Assembly (NCBI GenBank): GCA_016235815.1 | Contig: JACRIM010000017.1 | Coordinates: 176,967-240,966, forward strand | Length of the DNA: 64,000 nucleotides | Direction of reading: 5' to 3' | Source of the DNA: Planctomycetota bacterium | GTDB lineage: Bacteria; Planctomycetota; Phycisphaerae; UBA1845; UTPLA1 | In this document: piece by piece, positions 46,275-55,408 of the stretch | How the letters are laid out: every line of letters starts with the position of its first letter | Position numbering within the stretch: the first letter of the stretch is position 1 | Notes under the pieces: generated by a model | What the model saw: only the letters and a program-made list of their open reading frames with translations | What the model was told of the DNA's origin: nothing | Databases searched by the model: none | Position numbers and translations under genes: made by a program

Positions 46275-47351
46275 TCATGCGTTGGACAGAGTGGGCTGAG
46301 GCCTTTCGACAGGCGCGAGATTTAGTTCTGAGTGGTGAACTTCCGTCCACAAATAAGCGAGGGTCGATTCCGCCCCTTGATTGCGATTCACGCCCGAAGG
46401 CTGCAATCCATCGCAACAGGCGCCCGTCCGGATATTGGCAAGCGGTTGGCCTATTACGTTTTTGCCGTGAAACCAGTCTCGCGCACGGCGGAATGTGGCG
46501 AGATACTTATCGTCGCCCAGCGAAGTCATCGCGGTGAGTGCTGCGTCGGCCATCGTGCCGGCTTCCACCGGCTGTTGATCGAAGACCGCTTTGACCTCTC
46601 CGTGCGGGTTCCACCCGTTATTTCCGACGGGCTGGAAGAGATCGTCGTCCGTCGTCTCCCGATCCAGAAAGGAAAAGGACGACGTTGCAATATCAAGAAA
46701 TGATTCGCTTGGCCAGCGTCGCGCCGCGATAAAGAGGGCGTGCGGCAACACGGCATTGGCATAGGTCATCTGCGACTCGAACCAGAGCCAGTCGGGTCGC
46801 TTCGACCGATTGAAGCAATCGACGAGTCGTTGGGCTGCGGACCATGCCACGTTCTCAAGCAAATCAATCTGCGGTACACCGGCCGACCAGAGCTGCCCCC
46901 ACGCGAGAATGACGTACGCCTGCGCTCGAAGGCTTCGCAGATCCGCGAGCGTCGGGAGAATCCCATTAATCAGTTCTCGGGCAAGCGCGCGGTAGTCATC
47001 GGGCAGGCGACTGCATAACACTTCAGCCAGGGCCAATACCGCCTGGCCCTGACAGTCGCCTTCGCCGTCGGTGTCGAGCCAATGACGCTGATAGCTCATC
47101 AGGTTATGAAATCCACCGCCGGATCGACGGGCGTATTCCAGGAGACTCAAGTAGCGCGTGACCCGATTCAGCATGCGCCGTTTCGGTGTCTTGCACCACA
47201 AGCGCGTGCAAAGCCTCAGGGCGCGGGCATTGTCATCGATGGTGTAGCCGCTTTCGCGCCGCGGAACGCTGTAGATGGCATGTTGTATTAACCCCGTGGA
47301 GTCCGTCATGCGGTCCAGGTGGGCCATTTCGATTCTGGCGTCAGTGTCCAC
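46275..47351 (-). CDS. (alpha/alpha)-barrel-like protein between GT4 and GH130
   Basis: About 358 residues from a GTG at 47351 that shares one base with the GT4 stop (TAGTG), with AGGGAAG upstream. Sequence: HLDRMTDSTGLIQHAIYSVP, GYTIDDNARALRLCTRLW, GFHNLMSYQRHWLDTDGEGDCQGQAVLAL, WLWFESQMTYANAVLPHALF, DRETTDDDLFQPVGNNGW. Its helical repeat style with conserved Trp/Asp suggests a glycosidase-like alpha/alpha barrel, as in neighbours of GH130/GT4 sets. Activity is not assigned. A longer frame upstream to 47498 lies inside GT4. Confidence 0.75.
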   Translation of the reverse strand: MDTDARIEMAHLDRMTDSTGLIQHAIYSVPRRESGYTIDDNARALRLCTRLWCKTPKRRMLNRVTRYLSLLEYARRSGGGFHNLMSYQRHWLDTDGEGDCQGQAVLALAEVLCSRLPDDYRALARELINGILPTLADLRSLRAQAYVILAWGQLWSAGVPQIDLLENVAWSAAQRLVDCFNRSKRPDWLWFESQMTYANAVLPHALFIAARRWPSESFLDIATSSFSFLDRETTDDDLFQPVGNNGWNPHGEVKAVFDQQPVEAGTMADAALTAMTSLGDDKYLATFRRARDWFHGKNVIGQPLANIRTGACCDGLQPSGVNRNQGAESTLAYLWTEVHHSELNLAPVERPQPTLSNA

Positions 47352-48586
47352 TACGCACTTCCCTGCATGAGGTAGCGTGGTACGCCGCTTTGTGCCGGCA
47401 CAGCCATTTGTGCCGGAACGCCCTGATGAGCCGGAACGACTCTCGCCGACGCAACCTGTTCGAACAATTTCAGGTAGTCCCGACCAACGCTCGGCCATTG
47501 CATCAGTCGGGCATACTCATAGGCATTGCGCTGAGTCTTGGTGCGCAACGCATGATTGGTAAGAAACTGAAGCGACGCATCGGCCAGAGCGGCGCTTTGT
47601 CCAAATGGAACCAGCAGCCCGCGCCCGTCGGCCAGTACTTCTTCGGCATAGAGGTAAGGCGTGCTTACGATCGGTCGACCCGAAGCCATGGCGTAGGCCA
47701 GCGTTCCACTGGAGATCTGGTCCTTTCCCACATAGGGCGTCACGTACACGTCGCAGGCCTTCAGGTGCGTCAGCAGCTCGGGCAGGCTGAGAAACCGGTT
47801 GACGAAGCGCACGTTTGCACTGACGCCGAGCTTCTTGGCCAAGTCTCGCAATCCTTCTCGATAGACTTCGCCCTCCTGCCGTTTCACCTGCGGATGCGTG
47901 GCGCCCACGATGAGATACATGATGTCGGGACAAACAGCGGCCACAGCGGGCATGGCCCGGATCATGTGCTCCAAACCTTTGCCCCGGTTGATAAGTCCAA
48001 AGGTGCAAATGACCCTTCGGCCCTCAAGCCCCAACTGGGCTTTGTAAGTCTCGTCGCCGTTCCAGGGGACCTCCGGAACACCGTGGGGGATCACTTTTAT
48101 TTGCTCGGACGGCACGTTGTAGACATCGGCCAGGAGTTTCGCGGCGATGTGAGTCATGACCACCGTTGCATGACTGTGGGCCGCCAGGTGCTGAATGATC
48201 CGCCGAGGCTTGGGGGCAGGATCGGTCAGTAGCGTGTGAAATGTGGAGACGACCGGCTTGCGACAAGCGAGCACAAAATCCAGAATGTCGACGCCCCATT
48301 CACCGGAGTAGAGACCAAACTCATGCTGGATGCTGACGACGTCGCATGGACCGTCGTTCGCCACCTCCGCCGCCCGCCGATACGCACGGTGACGGCTGTT
48401 GTCGATAAAGAATGACACGCGCTGGTCACGCCGCCGCGTCGAGTGCGATTTCTGAATGGCCGCAATGGAGGAAACCGGCTTGTTCGCGGCCAAATCCACC
48501 GCATCGGCGGAGTCTTTTGTAAATGTGGCGAGCCCGCATTCTTCAGGTGGATACGTTGATACAAAGAGCGGTCGAACGGATGTCAT
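47351..48586 (-). CDS. GT4-family glycosyltransferase
   Basis: A 411-residue GT-B type enzyme: N-terminal Rossmann half ([45 protein letters not shown]), then nucleotide-sugar half ([60 protein letters not shown], ending with repeated VPA-QGVP motifs). GGGGAG lies eight bases before the ATG. It leads an operon with the alpha/alpha protein and GH130 and probably makes or remodels a mannose-containing glycan (inferred). Confidence 0.88.
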   Translation of the reverse strand: MTSVRPLFVSTYPPEECGLATFTKDSADAVDLAANKPVSSIAAIQKSHSTRRRDQRVSFFIDNSRHRAYRRAAEVANDGPCDVVSIQHEFGLYSGEWGVDILDFVLACRKPVVSTFHTLLTDPAPKPRRIIQHLAAHSHATVVMTHIAAKLLADVYNVPSEQIKVIPHGVPEVPWNGDETYKAQLGLEGRRVICTFGLINRGKGLEHMIRAMPAVAAVCPDIMYLIVGATHPQVKRQEGEVYREGLRDLAKKLGVSANVRFVNRFLSLPELLTHLKACDVYVTPYVGKDQISSGTLAYAMASGRPIVSTPYLYAEEVLADGRGLLVPFGQSAALADASLQFLTNHALRTKTQRNAYEYARLMQWPSVGRDYLKLFEQVASARVVPAHQGVPAQMAVPAQSGVPRYLMQGSA

Positions 48587-48823
48587 GAGTCAACTCCCCG
48601 GTTGAATCGTATGCTCCAACGTCACGTCATTACTTGAGAAACCGATGCCCCGCGGTCCGCGTTTGGTAGATTTCGATTGGGTCAGTCACAATAAACGGGC
48701 CGACGCCACCGACCCCCCTCAAGGTCAGTGGCGCCGCCCGACAATTAATCGTTGGGGGTGCGCTGATCGCACGACCACGCAGTGCTTGCAACATCTGCAC
48801 CAGGTTGGATCAGCCGCTACGGA

Positions 48824-49075
48824 TTATCCCTTGGACTTGGCTTCGTTGACCTTGAGGGCCTGACCGCCATGGTCTTTGCCGTTCAACGCGGTGATGGCCG
48901 CCTGGGCCTCGCCTGCGGTCCCCATCTCCACGAACCCAAAGCACTTACTCGTATTGGTGTCGCGGTCCATGATGACCTTGGCGCTGAGAATGCTGCCGTG
49001 CGGGGAAAACAACTGCTGAAGATCCGAATCGCCGACGTTGGCGCCCAGGTTTCCGACATACAATTTGCTGTTCAT
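48824..49075 (-). CDS. RRM-type RNA-binding protein
   Basis: An 83-residue single RRM: RNP2 LYVGNL (residues 5-10) and RNP1 KCFGFVEM (44-51) in the usual beta-alpha-beta order (GSILSAKVIMDRDTNTSK). Such short bacterial RRM proteins (cyanobacterial Rbp type) are often cold-induced. AGAGAG lies about six bases before the ATG. The gene has a ~170-base leader from an extended -10. Confidence 0.9.
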   Translation of the reverse strand: MNSKLYVGNLGANVGDSDLQQLFSPHGSILSAKVIMDRDTNTSKCFGFVEMGTAGEAQAAITALNGKDHGGQALKVNEAKSKG

Positions 49076-49478
49076 GTTTTTCTCTCTTTAAGAAGAGCCG
49101 ATCGACCCTTTGTTTTTCTTTCAGGGCCAGAGTGAAAGGGTCCGACAATTTGGACCAATAGGCGGGATTGGCGAAAGAGGAAAAACAGGTGCGAGAAGCC
49201 GTATGACTTGTAACGAGACCTGAGAAGCTCGGTCGTCGAACCAACCGGCACGATTATAGCATCGATCGCGCCGTGCAACAGCGACTTCCGTGATTTTTCG
49301 AGAATAATCCACTCAAAACTTAAAAATTGCACCGTGGGCCGGAACCTCCATTCGAATTGCGTCGCTATGCCCTCATAAGGCCGCTTTTCCGGGGGACATC
49401 GTGGCAATGAGACCGGGGTTGATGATTCTCGTTGCGACGAAAACCGTCCCCCGCACGCACTTTTTGTCCAATTCTTCG
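49076..49478 (-). other. leader region of the RRM gene
   Basis: About 400 bases without a gene between DUF1501 and the RRM gene. It carries an extended -10 (TGCTATAAT) for the RRM gene and a long 5' leader with purine-rich tracts near the start codon. Confidence 0.5.
49253..49261 (-). promoter_or_regulatory. extended -10 promoter (TGCTATAAT) for the RRM gene
   Basis: Perfect TATAAT preceded by TG at one base distance on the minus strand. The start would be near 49246, giving a leader of about 170 bases. Confidence 0.55.
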
Positions 49479-50801
49479 TTACGCCTTCAGAAAATTCATC
49501 GGCGCGAACGCGCCCCCGAGCACTTTTGATGAGTCGGCGCCGAGCCAGTTGCGCAGCACCGTGGCATACACATTGCGGAAATCGGTCTGCCATTTCAGAT
49601 CGCCCTGATCCAGCTCCGAAGCCTCCAGTTTTGGATGCGAACCGTAGATGCCCGCACGCACCTTTCCGCCCAGCACGAACAGCGGTGCGGCCGCTCCATG
49701 GTCGGTGCCCTGCGATGCATTCTCCGCGACGCGCCGGCCGAATTCGGAAAAGCTGACGATCAACACGCGATCGAGCAGGCCGTCGGCCTTCAGGGAATCC
49801 ACAAACTCCGAGAGTGCGTCGCCAAGCTGCGTCATGAGTTGTTGGTGTCTGTTCAGTTGCTGCGCGTGCGTGTCGAATCCGCCGAGCGAGACGTAATACA
49901 CCTTTGTGTTCAGGCCCGCCGCAATCATGCGATGGACCATCGAGAGTTGTTGGCCGAGTTGGCCGGAGCCTCGCGCGTTCTTGCCGGGGATGGGCCGCTT
50001 GTCCACTCGTGCGGCGCGACCGCTGCCGCCGGCAGCCTGTTGGATTTCCCGGGCACTGGCTCGCGCATCCATGGCGGTGCGCTGCAGGTAGGCGAGCGCC
50101 GATGTCTCGCTGTTCATCGCGCCGGGCTTCGGTGTGCCGCCGGTCGAGTCATTGAGATGCTCGAAGGCCTCCCGACTGCGGGCGTTTGCACCCGCGCCGC
50201 GCCATGAAAGTTCCTCGGGCGTGCCAAAGGCGACCGGGTTGAACTGCTTGCCCTGCATCGCCAGTGGCGCTTCCTGCGTGATGGCGATGCCAAGTCGCGG
50301 GTTCGGGCGATCGTTGCCCTTGCAGGTGCAATCGAAGTAGCGGCCGATCCAGCCTTCGTGTTTTCGACCTTCGGGGTCGGCGGTGGACCAGATGTCAGTG
50401 GAGACAAAGTGCGAGCGATCGGGGTTGGGATAGCCGACGCCCTGAATAATCGCGAGATGCCCGGCGTCATAAAGCTGCTTCAACCCTGTCGCGCTGGGGT
50501 GAAGGCCGAGTTCGCTGGTGAGTTGCAGTGCCTTTTCCCGTGCGATGCCCAACTGCGGCCGTGCGCGATAGTAATTGTCGTCGCGATACGGAATGATCGT
50601 GTTAAGCCCGTCATTTCCGCCGGCGAGTTGCAACACGACAAGGATGCGTCCGTCGTCACCCTTGTTGCGAAAGCGGTCCAGCGGATCCCCGACGGCCCAT
50701 GCAGTGCGTTCGAGAAACACGGGCACGGTTCCCGCGGCGGAAAGCAGGGCAAGGCCGCGTCGCAAGAAGTGTCGTCGCGTATGAAAGATGTCGTCGATCA
50801 T
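49479..50801 (-). CDS. DUF1501 family protein
   Basis: A 440-residue DUF1501 (sulfatase-like fold) protein: N-terminal twin-arginine-like RRHFLRRGLALLSAAG, LVVLQLAGGNDGLNTIIPYRD, PDRSHFVSTDIWSTA, YYVSLGGFDTHAQQ, VSFSEFGRRVAENASQGTDHG. It is the partner of the next gene upstream, 14 bases away. The pair is very common in planctomycetes; the molecular role is unknown. Likely exported by Tat. Confidence 0.9.
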   Translation of the reverse strand: MIDDIFHTRRHFLRRGLALLSAAGTVPVFLERTAWAVGDPLDRFRNKGDDGRILVVLQLAGGNDGLNTIIPYRDDNYYRARPQLGIAREKALQLTSELGLHPSATGLKQLYDAGHLAIIQGVGYPNPDRSHFVSTDIWSTADPEGRKHEGWIGRYFDCTCKGNDRPNPRLGIAITQEAPLAMQGKQFNPVAFGTPEELSWRGAGANARSREAFEHLNDSTGGTPKPGAMNSETSALAYLQRTAMDARASAREIQQAAGGSGRAARVDKRPIPGKNARGSGQLGQQLSMVHRMIAAGLNTKVYYVSLGGFDTHAQQLNRHQQLMTQLGDALSEFVDSLKADGLLDRVLIVSFSEFGRRVAENASQGTDHGAAAPLFVLGGKVRAGIYGSHPKLEASELDQGDLKWQTDFRNVYATVLRNWLGADSSKVLGGAFAPMNFLKA

Positions 50802-50815
50802 GACAAACCTCGCGA

Positions 50816-52405
50816 TCAGCTCAACTGGTACTCGGGCATGGAGACGATCAGCTTGATAAGGCCGCGGATCGCCGCTGCCTTGTCGTCATCGCCACGGGCG
50901 CGTTTCCATTCTTCGACAAACGTCTCGATCAACACAGCGCGGCGATCGGACGCCAGCGGGCGCTGCAACAGCCGCTGGGTGTAGTGGTCCACGATTTGCT
51001 CCGGCGTCGTCAGGTTCGCGGCGCGAAGGTGGGGGATCGGGTCGTAAGCCGGTTGCAGGCGATCGTCGTCGCTGCGTTCGCCTTCCTTGCCGAATGTCTC
51101 GCGAATGCGTTCGCGCATCATGCTTCGTTGGCGGCGCGACTGGTCGTTGTCAGTGCCGTCGATGAGTCGACAGATCGAGTTGTAGCGGTTGTAAAGCGTG
51201 CTGGTGGTGATCCACGATGCGCCGCCGTCCCAGCCCTTCACGTTCGGCGGCTGAAAGAGCTGTTGCCCCATGGCCCGCATGGCGAAGTTCATGGCATCCG
51301 TATCCGACGCCGGAGCCTCCAACATTCGCAGAGTGCCGATGACCAGTTCGACGGGGCTTTTGACGTGCGTGAAGCGGGCGCGGTCGCTGTAAAAGGCGTC
51401 GCACATGAACATCGCCTTCAGCACCGGCTTCATCTCAAACTTGGCGTCGCGAATCGCCTGGGCGAAGGGCTTCACGATTTTCGGCTCAGGCTCTTCATAG
51501 GCGAAGAACGTCCAGAGGCGGATGGCGAGATGCTCGGCGGCGGCGGGCTGCGCGAGGATGATGTCGATGATGTCCTCGTCCTTAAAGTCGCCGCGCTTAC
51601 CCATGAAGGTCTTGATTCCATCATCATGCATCCGCGGACGAAACATGTAGTCGCCAGTTTCCAGATCGAGACTGATGCCGGTCAGGGCACGCGCCGCTTC
51701 TTTAATGTCTTGCTCGCTGTAGTGGCCGGTGCCGAGGGTGAAAAGCTCCATAAGCTCGCGTGCGTAATTCTCATTCGGTTTGCCGCGGCGGTTCTGATGT
51801 GAGTTGAGATACACGATCATGGCCGGGTCGCGCGTGACAGCCAGCACGAGTTCGCGAAAATTCCCGGCGGCGTAAGTCCGAAAGAGCTGGTTCTGGTTGA
51901 AGAGCGCCCGGCTGCTTTTCACCTCGCGAAATCCACTGGTGAAGTGGCCGTGCCAGAAGAGGACGAGTTTCTCCTGCAACGGTCGCGGCGTGATGGTCAT
52001 CGTTTCGATCCACCAGTTGATGATGCGGGCCATCTGCGCCTGATCGTTGCGCTGGCGTTGGACGATCTGTTTCTGAATCTCGGCGTCTTTCTCCCCGGCA
52101 CGGCGGGCACCGCGCGGCAGACGCTGATAGTCGATGTCAATCGGCAGCGGTTCCTCGCGGACCTCGTCAAAGCGGATGAGGTACTCAACCGCCTGCTCGC
52201 GTGACATGCCGGCGAGCAGTGCGATCTGCTCCGGGGTGCCGCCGAATCCCGCGCGGCGAAGCAGATGTGCGGCCATGTCGGCGTTCCACGTCTTGGCAGT
52301 GGGAAGCGTTGAGCGGACCTTGATTGTCGGCTTAAAGGGCTTGCTCGATGTCGACGGCGTTTGGCCGAGCGCAAGTGCGAGCGTAAGGAGTAGATGCGCT
52401 GTCAT
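50816..52405 (-). CDS. DUF1800 family protein
   Basis: About 529 residues from the ATG at 52405 (signal peptide MTAHLLLTLALALGQ; the frame extends 17 codons further to a GTG). DUF1800 signatures: AAHLLRRAGFGGTPEQ, LVLFWHGHFTSGFREV, NENYARELMELFTLGTGHYSEQDIKEAARALTG, RLWTFFAYEEPEP, HVKSPVELVIGTLRML, QQLFQPPNVKGWDGG. It forms a conserved operon with DUF1501. Function unknown. Confidence 0.88.
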   Translation of the reverse strand: MTAHLLLTLALALGQTPSTSSKPFKPTIKVRSTLPTAKTWNADMAAHLLRRAGFGGTPEQIALLAGMSREQAVEYLIRFDEVREEPLPIDIDYQRLPRGARRAGEKDAEIQKQIVQRQRNDQAQMARIINWWIETMTITPRPLQEKLVLFWHGHFTSGFREVKSSRALFNQNQLFRTYAAGNFRELVLAVTRDPAMIVYLNSHQNRRGKPNENYARELMELFTLGTGHYSEQDIKEAARALTGISLDLETGDYMFRPRMHDDGIKTFMGKRGDFKDEDIIDIILAQPAAAEHLAIRLWTFFAYEEPEPKIVKPFAQAIRDAKFEMKPVLKAMFMCDAFYSDRARFTHVKSPVELVIGTLRMLEAPASDTDAMNFAMRAMGQQLFQPPNVKGWDGGASWITTSTLYNRYNSICRLIDGTDNDQSRRQRSMMRERIRETFGKEGERSDDDRLQPAYDPIPHLRAANLTTPEQIVDHYTQRLLQRPLASDRRAVLIETFVEEWKRARGDDDKAAAIRGLIKLIVSMPEYQLS

Positions 52406-52509
52406 GGGCAATAGCGACGAAGCAGGAAAGCAATCAGGACACCGGCGGTGCCACACACTTGGATGAACGCTGCCGAGTCCGTTCTATTGTATTCCCGCCG
52501 GTGAGACCG

Positions 52510-53286
52510 CTATTTCAAGTGATTCGCGGTGCCCGAAGGGCTGTCGCCGGGCTTTCCGGCCCTCATGCTCACGTAATCGGGCGACGAGGCGCCACCGGAG
52601 AGGATGGTGGTGAGGGCTTCTTCCATGGACCAGTCGGTAATGCGGATTCGCTCGATCGGGACGATTTCCATGTAACCGCTGGTGGGGTTGGGCGTAGTGG
52701 GCACGAAGACCGTTGCATATTGTTGGCCGGTGGCCTTGTCGGTCACGGTGTTGGTCATGAAGCCAAGGGCCATCATTTCTTTGTGAGGAAAATCGATGAG
52801 GACGACGCGCTGAGCGGTGTCGTCGGTCTTGTTGCTGCCGGAGAGGGCCTGCACCATCCGTTTGACGGAGGTGTAAATGGTGTCGACCAATGGGATGCGT
52901 TCGAGCAGGGCCTCGAAGATTTCGATGATCCGCCGACCTGCGACATTCGTTCCGAGCCAGCCGAGCAGGTAGAGCATCAGGACGGTCAGCACGACGGCGA
53001 TGGTGATCTCGTGCCACGCTGCGTTGGATGGGTCGATCCGCGTTGGCTGCGCCCCGAGATTCAGCAGGTAGAGCGCCTTGGAAACGATGTACACGAGCCA
53101 GACGCCGACGGAGAGCGCGGCGGCATAAACATACCGAATCACAAACGCCGTGACAGCCAGCGGGATGATGATGAGAACCCCCGCCACGATGCGGCCGCGA
53201 ATCGTGCGCGGGCCGACGGAGGTGCCGATCCGCTTGGCGACGGCCTCTGCGGCGGTGGGGGAATGTGGCATGTGGGTTTCCGGCAC
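52510..53286 (-). CDS. DUF502 family membrane protein
   Basis: A 258-residue protein with two transmembrane segments (about 30-55 and 90-115) and the DUF502 signatures IPLVDTIYTSVKRMVQALS, VVLIDFPHKEMMALGFMTN, TVFVPTTPNPTSGYMEIVP. The start is a GTG at 53286 with CGGAG upstream; an ATG five codons later is possible. Divergent from the coiled-coil gene. Function unknown. Confidence 0.85.
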   Translation of the reverse strand: MPETHMPHSPTAAEAVAKRIGTSVGPRTIRGRIVAGVLIIIPLAVTAFVIRYVYAAALSVGVWLVYIVSKALYLLNLGAQPTRIDPSNAAWHEITIAVVLTVLMLYLLGWLGTNVAGRRIIEIFEALLERIPLVDTIYTSVKRMVQALSGSNKTDDTAQRVVLIDFPHKEMMALGFMTNTVTDKATGQQYATVFVPTTPNPTSGYMEIVPIERIRITDWSMEEALTTILSGGASSPDYVSMRAGKPGDSPSGTANHLK

Positions 53287-53460
53287 GTCTTCGGCTCCGA
53301 TTTCGTGGCGGAGTATATGCGGCAGGGTCGCTTGCTGCAGCGGGGGGGCGTCTTCGCGCCTGCGGTTTGTTTTTGCCCCGTGAACCGGTGAGAGATAGAA
53401 TACGTCAACTGGGGCGGCAAAGCCGCGTGGTACGCTTCGCCGTGTCGTGGAGGCATTCCC

Positions 53461-55296
53461 ATGTCAATCATCGAGCAGCAGGTGCGCGTCGCCCAGCGAA
53501 GGCTTTGGCTGAATCGCTGGCTGCATTTGTGGGGCTGGTGGCTGGCAGGGGCGGCCGTGGCGTGGCTGCTCGTCTGGATCAATGTTCGCCTCTTCGCGCT
53601 GCGTTGGCCCATGGGGTGGGGGGCTGTGGCAGGTGTGGCGGTTTCGCTCATAGGCTCGATGGTCTGCATGATCATCGCGCGCGATTCGCGCGACCGGGCC
53701 GCGGCAGCGCTCGATGAGGCCGCGGGTTTGAAAGAACGCATCTCGACCGGGCTGCATGTCTGGAACAACTCGGATGATCCGTTTGCGCAGGCGGTCGTGG
53801 CCGATGCCCAGCGGGCCGTTGCGGGAATTACAGCGCGGGCGTTCATCCCGATTCGCCTGCCGCGCTCTCTGTCCGTAAGCGCGATCTGTGTGCTCGTCGG
53901 CGTGTTGTCACTGCTGCTGCCCGAGTTCGATCTGCTCAAGAAGCGTGAGACGCGGGCAAATGACGCCGCGAAGCTGGCGGAGCTGAACAAAGTCCGCAGC
54001 GCCGTGGCCAAGCCGATCTCGACGGTGCAGAAGATCGCGGAGAAGACCGAGGATCCGAACCTTGCCAAGGAGTTGAAAGCGCTGGAGGAGGCCGCCAAGC
54101 GCGAAACCGACCCAAGCATCATCCGTCGAGAGACGGCTAAACGGTTGGACAAAGTCGAGGATGCGCTTAAGGCGCGGGCCGAGTCGGAAAAGTTCCAGGC
54201 ACTGAGCGAAACAAAAAAGCGCTTCAAGCAAATGCCCAGCATGGACGACCCCAAGGGGCAATTAGGGCAGCTTTTGGAGAGCCTGAAGAAAGGCGATTTC
54301 AAACAGGCCCAGGAGCAGATCAAGAAGGCTCAGGAGCAGTTGGCGAAGAACGCGCGGGACGGCAAGACCGACCCGGAGAAGGCCGCCGAGATGGAAAAGC
54401 AGTTGAAGGAACTCGCCGAAAAAATTCAAAAGGCCGCCGAGGACAAGCAGAGCGAGCGAGACTTAAAGAACGCCGGCGCGTCCGAGGCCGACGTAAAGCG
54501 CGTCTTGGACGCCCTCGCGAAACAGGACAAGGAGCAGCTTGAGAAGCTGGCCAAAGAGCTTTCCGAGCGGATGAAGAACAATCCCCAGATGAAGGAGCAG
54601 ATGGAAAAACTCATCAACAAGATGCAGACCCGCCAGGACGCCGGCAAACAGATGAAGGAAATGGCCGACAAAATGGCTGAGGCATGCAAAAACGCGCAGC
54701 AGGGCGACACGCAGGCGGCACAAGATGCGCTGGGCCAGGCCGGGCAGATGCTGAACGACATGGAGAAGATGGAGCAAAACCTCAACGACGTGGAGTCGCA
54801 GTTGTCAGAGCTAAGCGACGCCCGCGAGGAAATGAACGAGGGCGATGGCGAACCGAAAGAGGAACAAAGCGAGTGCGAGGCCTGCAAAGGCAAGGGGCAA
54901 AAGGACGGCGGCGAATGCGGCAAGTGCAACGGCACCGGCAAGAATGGCGGAAAGGGCGGCGGCAAGGGCGGATTGAAGCACGGTCACGGCAAGGGGTCCG
55001 ACCCGTTTGAGACGACCGATGAAATGAAGGTCGACTACGTGAATCGCCGCGAGAAATCGCAGCAAGGCTCCGGCGGCTCCGTGATTGGCCAGGAATACAT
55101 CAAGAGCGGCCAGTTGAAGAAGGCATCGCAAACCGAGTTGTACGACGCGGCGCTGGCGGCCGAGGCCGAGGCGACCGACAGCCTCGACAAGGAGCGCATC
55201 CCGCGTGCCTATCGCAGGGCCGTCCGGTCGTACTTCGATCGTTTCGGCGAGCAAACGAAGGAAGCCGGTACAACGAGCCAGCCGGCGGGTAAGTAA
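53461..55296 (+). CDS. membrane-anchored coiled-coil protein with DnaJ-like zinc motifs
   Basis: A 611-residue protein. Two or three transmembrane helices lie in the N-terminal ~165 residues (HLWGWWLAGAAVAWLLVWIN, ...LVGVLSLLLPEFD), followed by a ~300-residue highly charged heptad/Met-rich coiled coil (KQLKELAEKIQKAAEDK, QMLNDMEKMEQNL). Near 472-494 two CxxCxGxG motifs (CEACKGKG..CGKCNGTG) resemble half of a DnaJ zinc domain. A Gly/Lys-rich linker and a helical C-terminus (RIPRAYRRAVRSYFDRFGE) follow. It sits just before a moxR gene; MoxR clusters often include such membrane/scaffold proteins. Function not assigned. Confidence 0.78.
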   Translation: MSIIEQQVRVAQRRLWLNRWLHLWGWWLAGAAVAWLLVWINVRLFALRWPMGWGAVAGVAVSLIGSMVCMIIARDSRDRAAAALDEAAGLKERISTGLHVWNNSDDPFAQAVVADAQRAVAGITARAFIPIRLPRSLSVSAICVLVGVLSLLLPEFDLLKKRETRANDAAKLAELNKVRSAVAKPISTVQKIAEKTEDPNLAKELKALEEAAKRETDPSIIRRETAKRLDKVEDALKARAESEKFQALSETKKRFKQMPSMDDPKGQLGQLLESLKKGDFKQAQEQIKKAQEQLAKNARDGKTDPEKAAEMEKQLKELAEKIQKAAEDKQSERDLKNAGASEADVKRVLDALAKQDKEQLEKLAKELSERMKNNPQMKEQMEKLINKMQTRQDAGKQMKEMADKMAEACKNAQQGDTQAAQDALGQAGQMLNDMEKMEQNLNDVESQLSELSDAREEMNEGDGEPKEEQSECEACKGKGQKDGGECGKCNGTGKNGGKGGGKGGLKHGHGKGSDPFETTDEMKVDYVNRREKSQQGSGGSVIGQEYIKSGQLKKASQTELYDAALAAEAEATDSLDKERIPRAYRRAVRSYFDRFGEQTKEAGTTSQPAGK

Positions 55297-55384
55297 TTTC
55301 AATGCACGTGTCCCCGCCTTTCCAAATTCGATATTCCCAGTGAGAATCCCGGCTTCGCGACATTCAACCACCCCGCCCTGATCC

Positions 55385-55401
55385 TCCCCTTATCAAGGGG
55401 A
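55385..55401 (+). repeat. hairpin overlapping the moxR ribosome site
   Basis: TCCCCTT and AAGGGGA flank ATC, and the right arm together with the adjoining AAGG forms the ribosome-binding region of the moxR-type gene. Folding could hide the site. Confidence 0.55.
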
Positions 55402-55408
55402 AGGAATA

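Noticed and set aside
52459..54323. Open frames antisense to the DUF502 and coiled-coil genes
   Set aside because: Overlap confident genes and lack start signals or conserved motifs.
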